Shown here: positions 1-8,829 of the stretch, piece after piece
Layout: each line of letters begins with the position of its first letter
How positions within the stretch are numbered: the stretch's first letter is position 1
NCBI GenBank assembly: GCA_024682375.1
Contig: JAIKZI010000001.1
Location: 1-44,807 of the forward strand
From: Lachnospiraceae bacterium
GTDB taxonomy: Bacteria; Bacillota; Clostridia; Lachnospirales; Lachnospiraceae
DNA length: 44,807 nucleotides
Direction of reading: 5' to 3'
Position numbers and translations under genes: made by a program
Notes under the pieces: generated by a model
The model's database searches: none
What the model was told of the DNA's origin: nothing
Seen by the model: only the letters and a program-made list of their open reading frames with translations

Positions 1-81
1 GTATGTGGCTGGATTTTTTATACTCGATGAATGATATACACACTTCCTATAAATTAAACAAAAATATAGTGAATAATTCTG

Positions 82-110
82 TTGTTTAGATTGCGTGAAA
101 GTGATAGAAT
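82..110 (+). promoter_or_regulatory. Candidate sigma-A promoter for the first small gene
   Basis: A TTGTTT box at 82-87 and a TAGAAT box at 105-110 are separated by 17 bases, ahead of the small gene that starts at 153. The -35 box is a weak match, so this is a suggestion only. The first 80 bases show no convincing gene or structure. Confidence 0.35.
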
Positions 111-152
111 TATAGAGCGTGACAGCGCAGTAACTTTTAGGAGGAAAACAAA

Positions 153-428
153 TTGAGAAATACAGTTAGAGATGTTGTTATCCATTTGATCATTGGAGCA
201 ATCGCACTGGTTGTAGGACTTCCGAATTTCTTCATCAAGATCAACTTCGCAGTTCTTACAGATGCAAAGGCTAAGGCGGGACTTTCGGGTGCTCAGCTTA
301 TGAACAAGGTGATCGAGAAAGGACCTCATTTTTCAGTTATCGCTTTTGTATTGACATTCGCTGCGGCAGTATTCATTATCCTTGGACTGTGTGGCATCGG
401 AGTAGCAATCGCCGAGAGGGAAAACTGA
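153..428 (+). CDS. Small two-helix membrane protein, function unknown
   Basis: A 91-residue protein starting at TTG (153), chosen because GGAGGA at 140-145 lies seven bases upstream. Two hydrophobic segments can be seen, about residues 9-27 and 62-86. They are joined by a polar linker containing Lys and Ala, so a hairpin membrane protein is likely. I recognise no family and no catalytic motif. The gene stands alone upstream of gap, with 140 bases and a separate promoter between them, so a shared function with glycolysis is not implied. Its isoleucine codons are mostly ATC, while its three threonine codons are ACA. Confidence is high that it is a gene, low for any role. Confidence 0.75.
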   Translation: MRNTVRDVVIHLIIGAIALVVGLPNFFIKINFAVLTDAKAKAGLSGAQLMNKVIEKGPHFSVIAFVLTFAAAVFIILGLCGIGVAIAEREN

Positions 429-493
429 ATTATTTAGAATTTTATTAGATTTATATCTTGAATTATAAGAGATAAACTTGTAAAATAATTTCG

Positions 494-533
494 TTGACAA
501 AGTTTTGACAATCTTTTGTCTGGCTTTTAAATA
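494..533 (+). promoter_or_regulatory. Promoter of gap with a doubled -35 box
   Basis: TTGACA at 505-510 and TAAATA at 528-533 are spaced by exactly 17 bases, a near-consensus sigma-A promoter. A second perfect TTGACA lies 11 bases upstream at 494-499. The short direct repeat and the nearby GACAA/TTGTC pair could be an operator, but no known site is recognised. Confidence 0.7.
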
Positions 534-568
534 CTAACTTAATTTATTGTTTCTAGGAGGAATCAAAA

Positions 569-1603
569 ATGGCAGTTAAAGTTGCGATTAATGGTTTTGG
601 CCGTATTGGCCGTCTGGCTTTCAGACAGATGTTTGGCGCAGAAGGATATGAGGTAGTTGCTATCAACGACCTTACAAAGCCTTCTATGCTTGCTCAGCTT
701 CTTAAGTATGACACCGCTCAGGGCGGATACTGCGGAAAGATCGGTGAGAATACTCACACTGTTTCTGCTGACGACGAAGCAGGTACCATCACTGTTGATG
801 GAAAGACCCTTAAGATCTATGCTATGGCAAAGGCTGAGGAGCTTCCCTGGGGAGAGATCGGAGTAGACGTTGTTCTCGAGTGTACCGGTTTCTACTGCTC
901 AAAGGAGAAGTCAATGGCTCACATCACTGCCGGCGCAAAGAAGGTAGTTATCTCCGCACCTGCAGGAAATGACCTTAAGACCATCGTATTCTCTGTAAAC
1001 GAGAAGACTCTTGACAAGGATGATCAGATCATCTCTGCTGCATCCTGCACCACCAACTGCCTTGCTCCTATGGCTAAGGCTCTTAACGATTATGCTCCTA
1101 TCCAGAGCGGTATCATGAGCACCATCCACGCTTACACCGGAGACCAGATGATCCTTGACGGTCCTCACAGAAAGGGTGACCTTCGTCGTGCACGTGCAGG
1201 CGCTGCAAACATCGTTCCCAACTCTACCGGTGCTGCAAAGGCTATCGGCCTTGTTATCCCTGAGCTCAACGGAAAGCTCATCGGATCTGCACAGCGTGTT
1301 CCTGTTCCTACAGGATCTACCACTATCCTTACTGCAGTTGTTAAGGGCAAGGACGTTACCAAGGAAGGCATCAATGCAGCTATGAAGGCAGCAGCTTCCG
1401 AGTCCTTCGGATACAACGAGGATCAGATCGTTTCTTCCGATGTTATCGGCATGAGATTCGGTTCACTCTTTGATGCAACCCAGACCATGGTTTCCAAGAT
1501 CGACGAGGATACCTATCAGGTACAGGTTGTTTCATGGTATGACAACGAGAATTCTTACACCAGCCAGATGGTTAGAACCATCAAGTACTTCGCTGAGCTT
1601 TAA
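569..1603 (+). CDS. gap: Glyceraldehyde-3-phosphate dehydrogenase, type I
   Basis: The 344-residue protein catalyses NAD-dependent oxidative phosphorylation of glyceraldehyde 3-phosphate to 1,3-bisphosphoglycerate in the cytoplasm. The Rossmann motif NGFGRIGRL is at residues 8-16. Asp34 in AINDL is the residue expected for NAD preference. The catalytic Cys160 lies in SCTTNC. The C-terminal WYDNENSY motif is intact. Length is normal for the family. An AGGAGG site precedes ATG at 569. The gene heads gap-pgk-tpiA but has its own promoter and a strong terminator, so it may be expressed separately. Its codons are rich in ACC, CCC and TCC, unlike nearly all other genes here. Confidence 0.98.
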   Translation: MAVKVAINGFGRIGRLAFRQMFGAEGYEVVAINDLTKPSMLAQLLKYDTAQGGYCGKIGENTHTVSADDEAGTITVDGKTLKIYAMAKAEELPWGEIGVDVVLECTGFYCSKEKSMAHITAGAKKVVISAPAGNDLKTIVFSVNEKTLDKDDQIISAASCTTNCLAPMAKALNDYAPIQSGIMSTIHAYTGDQMILDGPHRKGDLRRARAGAANIVPNSTGAAKAIGLVIPELNGKLIGSAQRVPVPTGSTTILTAVVKGKDVTKEGINAAMKAAASESFGYNEDQIVSSDVIGMRFGSLFDATQTMVSKIDEDTYQVQVVSWYDNENSYTSQMVRTIKYFAEL

Positions 1604-1626
1604 TTCTCAGTCTAATGAGACCTTAC

Positions 1627-1655
1627 GGGTCCGGTCTTAGGACCGGGCCCTTTTT
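1627..1655 (+). terminator. Rho-independent terminator of gap
   Basis: A 10-bp stem pairs 1627-1636 with 1641-1650, with one G-T wobble and a four-base loop, and is followed by five Ts. The stem is GC-rich. Confidence 0.9.
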
Positions 1656-1770
1656 ACTTTTCTTATGCTAAGAAAAGTAAAACGCTCCGCGAGGATGCGC
1701 GCTCGTGCGTAATGAAATTATTGCCTTTGGCAATCGCACTCGGCGCAAAGGATTTCGCAAGCGAAATCCT
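1652..1770. repeat. Cluster of nested palindromes between gap and pgk (REP/MITE-like)
   Basis: Downstream of the terminator are at least three further inverted repeats. The first is a perfect 14-bp pair, 1652-1665 with 1669-1682, and a 3-base loop. The second is a compound hairpin: GCGC 1699-1702 with 1743-1746, GTGCG 1705-1709 with CGCAC 1735-1739, and ATTGCC 1720-1725 with GGCAAT 1729-1734. The third is a perfect 10-bp pair, 1749-1758 with 1761-1770. The stretch is more GC-rich than other intergenic DNA in the window. It resembles dispersed extragenic palindromic elements, but no second copy occurs here, so its being a repeat family is an inference. Confidence 0.6.
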
Positions 1771-1826
1771 ATTTGTATAGTATCGAATTCTATGAATTCT
1801 ATGAAATTAAGATAAGGAGATAAAAA

Positions 1827-3050
1827 ATGGGACTTAACAAGAAATCAGTTGATGATATCAACGCAAAGGGAAAGAGAGTACTCGTTCGTTGTGACTTCAA
1901 CGTTCCTCTCAAGGACGGACAGATCACCGACGAAACCAGAATCGTAGCAGCTCTTCCTACTATTAAGAAACTTATAAACGATGGCGGCAAGGTTATCCTT
2001 TGCTCACACCTCGGAAAGGTTAAGGAAGGCCCCAATGAGAAGGAATCTCTTGCACCTGTTGCTAAGAGACTTTCTGAGAAACTTGGCAAGGAAGTTGTTT
2101 TCGTTTCCGATTACAATGTTACCGGCGAAGCAGCTACCAAGGCTGTAGAAGCAATGAAGGAAGGCGATGTAGTTCTTCTTCAGAATACTCGTTTCCGTGG
2201 CGCAGAAGAGACCAAGAATGGTGAGCAGTTCTCCAAGGAACTAGCTGATCTTGCAGATCTTTATGTTTGCGATGCATTCGGTTCTTCACACAGAGCACAT
2301 GCTTCAGTTGCAGGCGTAACCAAGTTCATCACCGAGAAGGGTGGAGAGAACGTTGTTGGTTACCTTATGCAGAAGGAGATCGATTTCCTCGGCAATGCTG
2401 TTGAGAATCCCGTTCGTCCTTTCGTTGCAATCCTCGGCGGTGCTAAGGTTGCTGATAAGCTTAACGTTATCAATAACCTTCTTGAGAAGTGCGATACACT
2501 TATCATCGGTGGTGGTATGGCATATACATTCATCAAGGGACAGGGCTACGAAGTAGGTAAGTCACTTGTTGATGATTCAAAGATTGATTACTGTAAGGAA
2601 ATGGCTGAAAAGGCTGCTAAGCTTGGTAAGAAGCTTCTTCTTCCAGTTGATGCTGTTGTAGCTGATGGTTTCCCAAACCCAATCGATCAGCCAATCGATA
2701 CAGATACATGTGATATTAAGGCTATTCCTGCAGATAAGGAAGCTCTTGATATCGGACCTAAGACAGCTGAGATGTACGCTGACGCTATCAAGAATGCAAA
2801 GACAGTTGTTTGGAACGGACCTATGGGCGTTTCAGAGAACCCATCTCTTGCAGCTGGTACAATCGCTGTAGCTAAAGCTATGGCTGAGTCAGATGCTACA
2901 ACAATCATCGGTGGTGGTGATTCTGCAGCTGCTGCAAACAACCTTGGATTTGGTGATAAGATGACTCACATTTCTACAGGTGGTGGTGCATCACTCGAAT
3001 TCCTTGAAGGTAAGGAACTCCCTGGTGTAGTTGCAATTTCAGACAAATAA
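1827..3050 (+). CDS. pgk: Phosphoglycerate kinase
   Basis: The 407-residue cytoplasmic enzyme transfers the acyl phosphate of 1,3-bisphosphoglycerate to ADP, making ATP and 3-phosphoglycerate. The substrate-binding RCDFNVPL is at residues 21-28. The hinge region includes GGAKVADKL and [11 protein letters not shown]. The C-terminal nucleotide site carries GGGDSAAA and STGGGASLE. Length is normal and the frame is intact. AGGAGA precedes ATG 1827. The gene is mosaic in codon use: its eight Thr codons before position 2335 are six ACC and two ACT, while after 2495 they are ACA nine times, ACT once and ACC never. CCC and TCC also disappear. This suggests an in-frame recombination join or an assembly join within the gene. 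Confidence 0.98.
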   Translation: MGLNKKSVDDINAKGKRVLVRCDFNVPLKDGQITDETRIVAALPTIKKLINDGGKVILCSHLGKVKEGPNEKESLAPVAKRLSEKLGKEVVFVSDYNVTGEAATKAVEAMKEGDVVLLQNTRFRGAEETKNGEQFSKELADLADLYVCDAFGSSHRAHASVAGVTKFITEKGGENVVGYLMQKEIDFLGNAVENPVRPFVAILGGAKVADKLNVINNLLEKCDTLIIGGGMAYTFIKGQGYEVGKSLVDDSKIDYCKEMAEKAAKLGKKLLLPVDAVVADGFPNPIDQPIDTDTCDIKAIPADKEALDIGPKTAEMYADAIKNAKTVVWNGPMGVSENPSLAAGTIAVAKAMAESDATTIIGGGDSAAAANNLGFGDKMTHISTGGGASLEFLEGKELPGVVAISDK

Positions 3051-3097
3051 TTAGAAATTAGTATTATACAATTTAAAAAATAGAAGGCGGTTATAAA

Positions 3098-3844
3098 ATG
3101 TCTAGAACAAAGATTATTGCTGGTAACTGGAAGATGAATAAGACTCCTAGTGAAGCAGTTGCTCTTGTAAATGAGCTTAAACCTTTAGTTAAGAATGATA
3201 ATGTAGATGTAGTATTCTGTGTTCCTGCAATTGATATTATTCCAGTTGTAGAAGCATGCAAGGGAACTAATATCCACGTTGGTGCTGAAAACATGTATTT
3301 TGAAGAGAAGGGTGCCTTTACAGGTGAGATTTCTCCATCAATGCTTACAGACGCTGGTGTTGAATATGTTATCATCGGACATTCTGAGAGAAGAGAATAC
3401 TTTGCTGAGACAGATGAGACAGTTAATAAGAAGGTCATTAAAGCGTTTGAGCACGGTCTTACACCTATCATCTGCTGCGGTGAGTCTTTAACACAGAGAA
3501 AGCAGAACATCTATATCGATTGGATCAGAATGCAGATTAAGATTGCATTCCAGAATGTAACAAAAGAGCAAGCAGCTAAGGCTGTTATCGCTTATGAGCC
3601 AATCTGGGCTATCGGTACAGGTGAAACAGCTACATCTGATCAGGCTGAAGAAGTTTGTGCTGCAATCAGAAAATGTATCGAAGAAGTTTACGATACAGAT
3701 ACAGCAGAAGCTATCAGAATTCAGTACGGCGGATCTGTTAAACCAGCTAACGCTGCAGAGATCTTTGCTAAGCCAAACATCGATGGTGGCTTAGTAGGTG
3801 GAGCTTCTCTCACAGCTGACTTTGGTGGTATTGTAAATTATTAA
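3098..3844 (+). CDS. tpiA: Triosephosphate isomerase
   Basis: The 248-residue TIM-barrel enzyme interconverts dihydroxyacetone phosphate and glyceraldehyde 3-phosphate. The catalytic residues are all present: Lys12 in GNWKMN, His95 in IIGHSERR and Glu167 in [11 protein letters not shown]. The phosphate-binding GGSVKP and GGLVGGASL motifs follow near the C terminus. An AGAAGGCGG site lies upstream of ATG 3098. Only 47 bases separate it from pgk, so co-transcription with pgk is likely. A terminator follows. Unlike gap and the 5' part of pgk, it has no ACC threonine codons. Confidence 0.98.
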   Translation: MSRTKIIAGNWKMNKTPSEAVALVNELKPLVKNDNVDVVFCVPAIDIIPVVEACKGTNIHVGAENMYFEEKGAFTGEISPSMLTDAGVEYVIIGHSERREYFAETDETVNKKVIKAFEHGLTPIICCGESLTQRKQNIYIDWIRMQIKIAFQNVTKEQAAKAVIAYEPIWAIGTGETATSDQAEEVCAAIRKCIEEVYDTDTAEAIRIQYGGSVKPANAAEIFAKPNIDGGLVGGASLTADFGGIVNY

Positions 3845-3860
3845 TTAAAATTTTTTGGAA

Positions 3861-3899
3861 AAAAGGCAAAGGCCCTTAATTCTTTGCCTTTTTTTCTTT
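3861..3899 (+). terminator. Terminator of tpiA
   Basis: GGCAAAG at 3865-3871 pairs with CTTTGCC at 3882-3888. The stem is extended by A/T pairs on both sides and followed by a long T run. Confidence 0.85.
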
Positions 3900-3914
3900 T
3901 TTCGTTTTATGTTT

Positions 3915-5045
3915 ATGAGAAGATTTAAGTATTTTAGTTTACTTTTGGCTACTTGCTTACTGTTTGCGGGTTGTCAAAATAGCGGTAATAAAGAAAATAT
4001 AAGCAGTAAAGAGACTTCTGAAAAGACTGTTTCTCTCGATAAAATGAGTGAATCAGAACTTGAAGTCGAGTCATATGATGGAAATGCCGACGCTGCCCTT
4101 GAACTTGGAAAGAGATATGATTTTAGTAATCCTGGTAAGTCAGATTTTGCTGAAGCATATGAGTGGTACAAGATGGCTGATGAAAATGGCAATACTGAAG
4201 CATGTGTATATTTAGGTTACTTATATATGAATGGCCTAGGTGTAGAGAAGAATATTGATACTGCAATCGAATATTTTAATCGTGCAATTTCTAGTAAAGA
4301 GGTTGAAGGCTATAGTGGATTATGTCGTCTATATCTTCAGAATCAGAATTTAGAGAATGCATCATCTCTTTGCTATGATAATGCTAAGAAATCATATGAA
4401 AATCATTCTAAAATGGGTCAATTCCTTTTGGGCTATTTATATGAAACAGGATATGGAGTTCAACAGAATATTTCTAAGGCTAAGGAATTATATAAAGGAT
4501 TAGCTGATACAAATTACAATAATGTATCAAAGACTGATTCTTATCCTTATTGTGAAGCTGCATGTAGACTTGGTGTTATGTTTACTAAGGATACAGCTAG
4601 TGATGATGAAAAGAAAAAATCTATTGAATATTTTAATAAAGCAGCTAGCTTGAATTATGCAAAGGCATATTATTATGAGGGCGCATCTTATCAGAGCGGA
4701 ATCAATGTAGATAAGAATTCTGAACAGGCCATAAATTATTATTCAAAGGCCGCTGATATGAAGTATGCACCTGCGCTTAATCAGCTTGGATATATGTTCT
4801 TTAATGGATATGGAGTAGATGCTGATTATACGAAAGCTATATATTATTTTAAATTGGCTGCAGCACAGAATTATGCACAGTCTCAGGTTAATTTGGGATA
4901 TATCTATGAAAATGGATATGGAGTAGATAAAGATTTAAATCTTGCAAAACAGTATTATAGTCTTGCATCAAATAATAATTTTGATGGCTCTAAAGAAGCC
5001 ATTACGAGAGTGGATCAATTAATTAATGAAGCAAACGCGTCATAA
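3915..5045 (+). CDS. Lipoprotein with Sel1-like (TPR-type) repeats
   Basis: A secreted, lipid-anchored solenoid protein of about 376 residues. The reading frame is open from 3855, but that upstream part overlaps the tpiA terminator. The start is therefore placed at ATG 3915; ATG 3909 is the alternative, and neither has a clear ribosome binding site. The signal sequence ends in LLFAGC with lipidated Cys20. From about residue 60 there are six or seven Sel1-like repeats, for example YLGYLYMNGLGVEKN and QLGYMFFNGYGVDAD. Such repeats bind proteins. The partner is unknown. The end of the gene overlaps the start of the CapA-like gene by 20 bases, so the two are probably translated together and may act together at the cell surface. 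Confidence 0.85.
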   Translation: MRRFKYFSLLLATCLLFAGCQNSGNKENISSKETSEKTVSLDKMSESELEVESYDGNADAALELGKRYDFSNPGKSDFAEAYEWYKMADENGNTEACVYLGYLYMNGLGVEKNIDTAIEYFNRAISSKEVEGYSGLCRLYLQNQNLENASSLCYDNAKKSYENHSKMGQFLLGYLYETGYGVQQNISKAKELYKGLADTNYNNVSKTDSYPYCEAACRLGVMFTKDTASDDEKKKSIEYFNKAASLNYAKAYYYEGASYQSGINVDKNSEQAINYYSKAADMKYAPALNQLGYMFFNGYGVDADYTKAIYYFKLAAAQNYAQSQVNLGYIYENGYGVDKDLNLAKQYYSLASNNNFDGSKEAITRVDQLINEANAS

Positions 5046-6417
5046 TTCATTTTGGATTTCTGTATTATTTTTAATCGTAATTATATTCACCTCCTGCGAG
5101 ATAAAGCAGGGGGCTTTTGTTGCGAATAGAAATAACGGAAATCCTTTTATTTTTTCCCAAAATGATATTGATTCGTTTCAGAAATATTCAGATTTAATAT
5201 TGAAAAAAGGAACCAGGGAATTTTTCTTAAACTATCCTGTTGATGAAAATTTTTTGGCCTATGTTACGAAAGAATGTGGAGTCTCAACTCTAAAAAATAT
5301 TTGTAAAAATGGAAATTTTAACGACTCTTCTTTGTGGTATAAATATACAGGGAATACTATGCATGCACTTTGGGTGAAGTATTCTAAGAATTGTGGAGTA
5401 TATGAATATTCAAATACTAAGATAAAAGAGTCAAAAACACATGATAAAACAGAGGCAGTTTTAGAATTTACAGGTGATGTGAATCTAGCATCAGATGTAA
5501 GAACTGTTAAATTTTTGAAAGATAACGGAAATGATATTACAAAGTGCTTTTCGAATGATCTTTTGGAAGAGATGAGAAGGGCGGATCTTTTTTCCGTAAA
5601 TAATGAATTTTGCTATACCACACGTGGTGAGCCTATTAAGGGCAAGGATTATATTTTTAAAGCAGATTCTAAGGATGTTTCACTGTTAAAAAATATTGGT
5701 GTGGATTTTGTGAATCTTGCTAATAATCATACTTATGATTGTGGAGAGGTGGGCGTATTAGATACTCTAGATGCACTAGATACTTATGATATGCCCTATG
5801 TTGGAGCTGGAAAGAATTTTTCTGATGCGAAAAAACCTCTTTACTATGTTTTAAATGGACGTAAAATAGCTTTTGTATCGGCAACTCAGATCGAAAGATC
5901 TTTGAATTTTACAAAAGAAGCTACAGAAAATAGTCCAGGTGTAATAAAAACATTGAATCCTGACAAGTATGTTGATATTATAAAGGATGCGTCGACTAAT
6001 GCAGATATTGTTATTGCGATAGTGCACTGGGGAACAGAGGGCAATTCTTTTTATGGAGAAGACCAGGTGAAACTGGCTCATGCCTTTGTCGATGCAGGAG
6101 CGGATGCGATTATTGGTTGTCATTCGCATTGCCTTCAGGGCGTTGAATTTATTGATAATGTTCCTGTCTTTTATAGCTTGGGAAATTATTGGTTTTCACT
6201 TGATGATGAAATGCCAGATAGTTATAAAACAGGAATTGCCAAACTTATAATAGGCCGAGATGGAAAAATTATTCCGTATTTCGTGCCTTGCGAATTTAAT
6301 ATGGGTGTCACAAAGCTTATTACCGACAAGACGGAGTATGCAACAGATTTGGCTTATTTGGAGAGCTTATCAACCAGTGCTAGGGTTGACTCCGATGGAC
6401 GAATCATTGCGAGATAA
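5026..6417 (+). CDS. CapA-family (PGA_cap) metallophosphoesterase-like lipoprotein
   Basis: A 463-residue protein with a hydrophobic N terminus ending in IIFTSC (Cys24), consistent with a lipoprotein although Phe at -3 is not the usual residue. Residues about 25-140 form an N-terminal region I do not recognise. From about residue 145 it has the CapA/PgsA fold: FTGDVNLA, FVNLANNHTYDCG, IVHWGTEGN, IIGCHSHCLQG and PVFYSLGNYWF. These Asp, Asn and His residues are the expected metal ligands of this calcineurin-like family. Family members have been linked to poly-gamma-glutamate capsules, but no capB or capC is nearby, so the substrate is open. It overlaps the Sel1 lipoprotein gene by 20 bases. Confidence 0.88.
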   Translation: MKQTRHNSFWISVLFLIVIIFTSCEIKQGAFVANRNNGNPFIFSQNDIDSFQKYSDLILKKGTREFFLNYPVDENFLAYVTKECGVSTLKNICKNGNFNDSSLWYKYTGNTMHALWVKYSKNCGVYEYSNTKIKESKTHDKTEAVLEFTGDVNLASDVRTVKFLKDNGNDITKCFSNDLLEEMRRADLFSVNNEFCYTTRGEPIKGKDYIFKADSKDVSLLKNIGVDFVNLANNHTYDCGEVGVLDTLDALDTYDMPYVGAGKNFSDAKKPLYYVLNGRKIAFVSATQIERSLNFTKEATENSPGVIKTLNPDKYVDIIKDASTNADIVIAIVHWGTEGNSFYGEDQVKLAHAFVDAGADAIIGCHSHCLQGVEFIDNVPVFYSLGNYWFSLDDEMPDSYKTGIAKLIIGRDGKIIPYFVPCEFNMGVTKLITDKTEYATDLAYLESLSTSARVDSDGRIIAR

Positions 6418-6440
6418 AAAACCAAGAAAGGATTTGTAAC

Positions 6441-7313
6441 ATGTACCAGGAATTCAGACCAGCAAAGAGTGGCAAAGTTAGGGAGGTCTATGACATCGGC
6501 GACAATATTATTATGGTCGCTACTGACAGGATTTCAGCTTTTGACGTGATTTTAAAGAATAAAGTCACAGACAAGGGAGCTGTATTAAATCGAATGTCAG
6601 ATTTTTGGTTTGACTACACAAAGGATATTGTAGCTAACCATGAGATTACAATTGATACAAATGAGATGCCAGAGTTCTTCAGAAAAGAGGAATTTGAAGG
6701 CAAGACAATGATGTGTAAGAAACTTACAATGATTCCAGTGGAATGCATTGTACGTGGATATATTACAGGTAGTGGTTGGAAGAGCTATCAGGAAAATGGA
6801 ACTGTTTGTGGTATCAAATTACCTGATGGACTTAGAGAATCAGAGAAACTTCCTGAACCTATTTTTACCCCTTCTACTAAAGCAGAAATTGGGGACCATG
6901 ATGAAAACATTTCGTACGAACAGTCTGTTTCGTATCTTGAGAAGTATTTCCCTGGAAAAGGCAAAGAATATGCTTCTAAAATCAGAGATTACACAATTGC
7001 ACTTTATAAGAAATGCGCTGAACATGCGCTTAAGTGTGGAATTATTATTGCTGATACAAAGTTTGAATTTGGACTTGATGAGAATGGTGAGATCGTTTTA
7101 GGTGACGAGATGCTTACACCTGATAGTTCTAGATTTTGGCCTGTATCATCATATGAGGTTGGAAAATCACAGCCTTCATTTGATAAGCAGTATGTACGTG
7201 ATTGGCTAAAAGCTAATCCTGAAAGTGATTATTTACTCCCAGATGAAGTAATTGAAAAGACAATTGAAAAGTATAAGGAAGCTTATAAACTTTTGACCGG
7301 AAAAGAATTTTAA
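6441..7313 (+). CDS. purC: Phosphoribosylaminoimidazole-succinocarboxamide synthase
   Basis: The 290-residue enzyme joins CAIR and aspartate using ATP to give SAICAR, in de novo purine synthesis. The N-terminal GKVREVYD and TDRISAFDV motifs, VECIVRGYITGSGW, and the C-terminal LGDEMLTPDSSRFW are all family signatures. At 290 residues it is the longer, single-domain form also found in yeast, rather than the roughly 240-residue form. AGAAAGGA precedes ATG 6441. It follows the CapA-like gene by 23 bases with no visible terminator or promoter, and leads into purF and purB. No purine riboswitch or PurR box is seen upstream. Confidence 0.97.
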   Translation: MYQEFRPAKSGKVREVYDIGDNIIMVATDRISAFDVILKNKVTDKGAVLNRMSDFWFDYTKDIVANHEITIDTNEMPEFFRKEEFEGKTMMCKKLTMIPVECIVRGYITGSGWKSYQENGTVCGIKLPDGLRESEKLPEPIFTPSTKAEIGDHDENISYEQSVSYLEKYFPGKGKEYASKIRDYTIALYKKCAEHALKCGIIIADTKFEFGLDENGEIVLGDEMLTPDSSRFWPVSSYEVGKSQPSFDKQYVRDWLKANPESDYLLPDEVIEKTIEKYKEAYKLLTGKEF

Positions 7314-7352
7314 TTTAGTTTGTATTGATCATTTTTTTGAGATGGAGTTTAT

Positions 7353-8813
7353 ATGCTTAAAGAAAATACTTCAAAAGTTTTAGAGGATAAAAGAGAACCT
7401 GACACAGGTGTTAGAGAGGAATGCGGTGTATTCGGTATCTATGATTTAGATGGCAATGATGTTTCTTATACATTGTATTATGGACTTTTTGCCTTACAGC
7501 ATAGAGGACAGGAAAGCGCAGGTATAGCTGTATCTGACACTGAAGCATCATATGGTAATATTTGTTACCATAAGGAGATGGGACTTGTAAATGAGGCTTT
7601 TACAGCGAAAGATGTCGAAGAATTACACGGTAATATCGGTGTAGGACATGTGAGATATTCTACAGCTGGTGAAAGTACAAGAGAAAATGCACAGCCTTTG
7701 GTATTGAATTATGTTAAGGGAACGCTTGCTCTTGGTCATAACGGAAATCTAATAAATGCAAATGAACTCAGAGAAAGATTGTCTATGACTGGTGCTATTT
7801 TCCAGACGACAATTGATTCTGAAACTATTGCTTATTTGATTGCAAGGGAAAGACTTAATTCAAAAACGGTTGAGGATGCTGTAGTAAGAACTATGAACCA
7901 CCTTAAGGGTGGATATTCTGTTGTTCTTATGAGTCCTAGAAAATTGATTGGATTTAGAGATCCATACGGATTCCATCCACTTGTTATTGGAAAACGTGAT
8001 AATAGCTATATTTTGTCCTCTGAAACTTGCGCGCTTGATACTGTTGGGGCTGAGTTTATAAGAGATGTAGAACCGGGAGAGGTTGTTACAATTACAAAGG
8101 ATGGCATTGTTTCAGATAAGACAAATTGTATTCCGAAGGAAAAGCAGGCACGATGCATTTTTGAATATATTTATTTCGCTAGAAATGATTCATATATCGA
8201 TAATGTAAGTGTTTACAATGCCAGAATCAAAGCGGGAAAATTCCTTGCAATTGATTCACCTGTTGAAGCTGATCTGGTAGTAGGTGTTCCTGAATCAGGA
8301 AATGCTGCTGCCTTAGGTTATTCTATGCAATCAGGTATTGATTGCGGACAGGCTTTTGTGAAGAATACCTATGTCGGTAGAACCTTTATAAAACCTAGAC
8401 AGTCAGCAAGAGAGTCAAGTGTCAGAGTAAAACTAAATGCTCTAAGAGAAGTCGTAAAAGGAAAGAGAATTATCATGATAGACGATTCTATAGTTCGTGG
8501 AACGACTTCTGCTCAGATTGTAAAAATGCTTCGAGATGCAGGAGCTAAGGAAGTACATGTACGTATTTCATCGCCGCCTTTTTTGTGGCCATGCTATTTT
8601 GGAATAGATGTTCCTGCCAGGGACCAGCTCATAGCATATAATAAATCTGTTGAAGAAATAAGACAGTGTATTGGTGCGGATTCACTCGCATATTTGCAGA
8701 TAGACAGACTTCATGAAATGGTAGAAGGACTTCCGATATGTACAGGATGTTTCAATGGAAAATATCCTATGGAACCACCACATGAAGATATACGAGGCAA
8801 TTTTGAGAAGTAG
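7353..8813 (+). CDS. purF: Amidophosphoribosyltransferase (iron-sulfur type)
   Basis: The 486-residue enzyme starts purine synthesis by making 5-phosphoribosylamine from PRPP and glutamine. The N-terminal nucleophile is Cys24 in EECGVFG, so a 23-residue propeptide must be removed, as in the Bacillus-type enzyme. The glutaminase domain spans about residues 24-260, with LQHRGQESAGI and GHNGNL. The PRPP loop, MIDDSIVRGTTSA, is near residues 375-387. Cys268, Cys414, Cys463 and Cys466 fit the four ligands of the 4Fe-4S cluster of oxygen-sensitive PurF. It lies between purC and purB, 16 bases ahead of purB. The ribosome binding site is weak (GATGGAG). Confidence 0.97.
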   Translation: MLKENTSKVLEDKREPDTGVREECGVFGIYDLDGNDVSYTLYYGLFALQHRGQESAGIAVSDTEASYGNICYHKEMGLVNEAFTAKDVEELHGNIGVGHVRYSTAGESTRENAQPLVLNYVKGTLALGHNGNLINANELRERLSMTGAIFQTTIDSETIAYLIARERLNSKTVEDAVVRTMNHLKGGYSVVLMSPRKLIGFRDPYGFHPLVIGKRDNSYILSSETCALDTVGAEFIRDVEPGEVVTITKDGIVSDKTNCIPKEKQARCIFEYIYFARNDSYIDNVSVYNARIKAGKFLAIDSPVEADLVVGVPESGNAAALGYSMQSGIDCGQAFVKNTYVGRTFIKPRQSARESSVRVKLNALREVVKGKRIIMIDDSIVRGTTSAQIVKMLRDAGAKEVHVRISSPPFLWPCYFGIDVPARDQLIAYNKSVEEIRQCIGADSLAYLQIDRLHEMVEGLPICTGCFNGKYPMEPPHEDIRGNFEK

Positions 8814-8829
8814 AAAGAGGAATTAAAAA

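Noticed and set aside
1827-3050. Frameshift or gene fusion in pgk
   Set aside because: The frame is intact from start to stop, the length is normal and all motifs are in order; only codon style changes.
3091-3510. 139-codon open frame on the minus strand
   Set aside because: It is antisense to tpiA, has no ribosome binding site and shows no protein family features.
6400-6440. Purine riboswitch or PurR box before purC
   Set aside because: The gap to the CapA-like gene is only 23 bases and holds only a ribosome binding site.
6748-7101. 117-codon open frame on the plus strand
   Set aside because: It is an out-of-frame shadow inside purC, which has full family motifs and a ribosome binding site.
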